Assembly (NCBI GenBank): GCA_022402405.1
Contig: JAKRSG010000312.1
Location: 1 to 6,937 of the forward strand
Origin: Bacteroidia bacterium
GTDB taxonomy: Bacteria > Bacteroidota > Bacteroidia > UKL13-3
Length of the DNA stretch: 6,937 nt
Reading direction: 5' to 3'
Position numbers and translations under genes: made by a program. Of the stretch, positions 5,617 to 6,937 are shown piece by piece. The notes below the pieces were generated by a model. It was not told the origin of the DNA. It saw only the letters and a list, made by a program, of their open reading frames with translations, and searched no databases. How positions within the stretch are numbered: the stretch's first letter is position 1; each line of letters opens with the position of its first letter.

Positions 5617-6937
5617 CTAGCGTTTGGGTTTAAAATCACTTCTTAAAATGCGTACCGTTGTTCTTCGGTTTTGTTGGTGCTCTTCCTCAGAACAATCTAC
5701 ATCGTCGCTACAATCGTTAACCAGCTTGGTTTCACCATACCCAACTGCTACTAACCGTTCTTTTTGTATGCCTTTCTGACTTAAATAATTCACACAACTC
5801 TGTGCTCTCTTTTTAGATAGCTCCAAGTTATAATTAGCAGGTGCCCTGCTGTCTGTATGCGAGGCAAGTTCTATAACTAAATTGCTATTATTGGAAAGAA
5901 TGGCCGCTAATGAATCTAATATTACTCTTGCATCTGGTCTTACATCCCATTTATCTAAATCGTAATAAATGCCTTGCATGGTTAATTCAATATCCTCTGA
6001 TGGCACTAAATCTAAAGCAATTTTTAACTCAATGGTAGTGTCTTGTTTAATATTCCTGGTATCTAACTCGTATTTATTACTGCTCAAATACTTGTCTTTG
6101 CTCGCACTTACAATCCACGTTTCATTCAATGGAATATCTAAAATAACCAAACCTTTATCATTGGTTTTTGGTTCAAACAGAATTTTACCAGAGCTAAAAG
6201 CTGTTTTTACCGAAGCGCCAGAAATTTCTTTATTGGTTTCTCTATCATACACCATGGTTTTAACCAATACCACAACCGGTTTGTGGGCAATGCTATAAAT
6301 ATCATCATCACCTAAACCGCCTTCTCTATTAGAGCAAAAATAGGCAAACGGGGCTTCTGGATTTTGTTTAGATTGTGGCATAAAACTAATGCCAAAATCA
6401 TCGGCTCCAGAATTTATGGGTGAACCCAGATTTTGAGCAACAGCAAAGGTTTCGGCGCTATCTCTGCTCTCAAATAAATCGAATCCTCCCATGCCTAAAT
6501 GCCCTTTAGAAGCAAAATAGATTTTACCATCCTCGGCTACAAATGGAAACATATCATCTTCTGCTGTATTTATGCTTTTGCCAGCATTTACGGGCTCTCC
6601 CCATTGGTCTTTAACGGCATCATACGGTATGAACCAAATGTCTTTTCCGCCCATACTTCCGGGTCTGTCGCTGCTAAAAAACATTCGCTTGCCATCGGGA
6701 GTAAAAGCTGGGTGACCCGTACTAAAACTATCGCTGTTAAAGGGTAAAGCTTTGGGCTCAATCCAAGTTCCATTCTGAAAATAACTCACATAAATTTTGC
6801 AGGAAATTCCTTTTCCATCTACGCCGTTACATTGTGTAAAATAAGTGGTGGTATAAGCAGAATCAAACCATGCAACACCCTCGTTGTAATTGGAGTTTAA
6901 CGATTTTAAAGCTTGTGGTTTGTTAAAGGTATTATTG
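5617..6937 (-). CDS. PD40 beta-propeller / OmpA-family C-terminal protein, PorE-like (5' end outside window)
   Basis: Partial: the last 439 residues are present and the frame is open through the right edge, so the true start lies outside. The GTG at 6787-6789 is an internal valine in a propeller blade, not a start. Domains (fragment numbering): PD40/WD40-like blades about 18-216, with repeats ending GGKDIWF, GGFDLFES and NREGGLGDDDIYS; a carboxypeptidase-regulatory-like beta domain about 220-307; and an OmpA/MotB peptidoglycan-binding domain about 319-432 with HTD (Asp362), Arg377 in LSKKRA, GYGE, and NRR (423-425). Two cysteines (409, 415) sit in the loop typical of Bacteroidota OmpA domains. 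This order matches Porphyromonas gingivalis PorE, a periplasmic type IX secretion component that also has N-terminal TPRs. Many general Bacteroidota OmpA proteins share it, so a secretion role is inference. Probably envelope-anchored; no signal peptide can be seen because the N-terminus is missing. Confidence 0.9.
   Translation of the reverse strand, partial: NNTFNKPQALKSLNSNYNEGVAWFDSAYTTTYFTQCNGVDGKGISCKIYVSYFQNGTWIEPKALPFNSDSFSTGHPAFTPDGKRMFFSSDRPGSMGGKDIWFIPYDAVKDQWGEPVNAGKSINTAEDDMFPFVAEDGKIYFASKGHLGMGGFDLFESRDSAETFAVAQNLGSPINSGADDFGISFMPQSKQNPEAPFAYFCSNREGGLGDDDIYSIAHKPVVVLVKTMVYDRETNKEISGASVKTAFSSGKILFEPKTNDKGLVILDIPLNETWIVSASKDKYLSSNKYELDTRNIKQDTTIELKIALDLVPSEDIELTMQGIYYDLDKWDVRPDARVILDSLAAILSNNSNLVIELASHTDSRAPANYNLELSKKRAQSCVNYLSQKGIQKERLVAVGYGETKLVNDCSDDVDCSEEEHQQNRRTTVRILRSDFKPKR

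Noticed and set aside
6787..6789. GTG as the start of the OmpA-domain gene.
   Set aside because: The frame is open for 49 further codons to the window edge and those residues continue a beta-propeller blade, so this is an internal Val.

Overview
All six protein genes in this window lie on the minus strand, so transcription runs right to left. The DNA is AT-rich. Several signs point to Bacteroidota (Flavobacteria/Sphingobacteria/Chitinophaga-like): a PurM of the long Bacteroidota type, a cell-surface PD40/OmpA protein of the PorE kind, almost no Shine-Dalgarno sequences, and an exact TAnnTTTG promoter -7 element 8 nt before purM. I cannot place it at genus level.

In transcription order the layout is as follows. 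(1) A PD40 beta-propeller + regulatory-like + OmpA C-terminal protein (5617 to the right edge) is cut by the window edge; the frame stays open to the last base. (2) purM (4372-5538), for purine synthesis, follows after 78 bp and has its own promoter-like box. (3) galE (3211-4233) comes after a 138 bp gap with a small hairpin. (4) rmlB (2142-3197) begins 13 bp after galE. (5) rmlA (1094-1954) follows a 187 bp gap that holds interleaved inverted repeats and a heptamer repeat array. (6) A SIS-domain phosphoglucose/phosphomannose isomerase (3-980) follows a 113 bp gap with a second heptamer array.

The galE-rmlB-rmlA-isomerase group is a nucleotide-sugar supply module. The isomerase balances fructose-6-P, glucose-6-P and mannose-6-P. 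RmlA makes dTDP-glucose, RmlB makes dTDP-4-keto-6-deoxyglucose, and GalE interconverts UDP-hexoses, possibly including N-acetylated ones. These feed surface polysaccharide or glycoprotein glycans. No rmlC or rmlD is present, so the end product of the dTDP branch is not fixed by this window.

The least ordinary feature is a pair of 7-bp tandem repeat arrays (consensus AAAGACT/AAAGACC read on the coding strand). Each ends exactly 5 nt before a start codon, of the isomerase gene and of rmlA. The first array has a 35-bp higher-order period that runs into the start codon. The second is free of stops in the rmlA frame and creates a false 18-residue N-terminal extension. Apart from these arrays the window is mostly ordinary housekeeping and sugar-nucleotide genes; I see no defence system, RNA gene, CRISPR or transposon.
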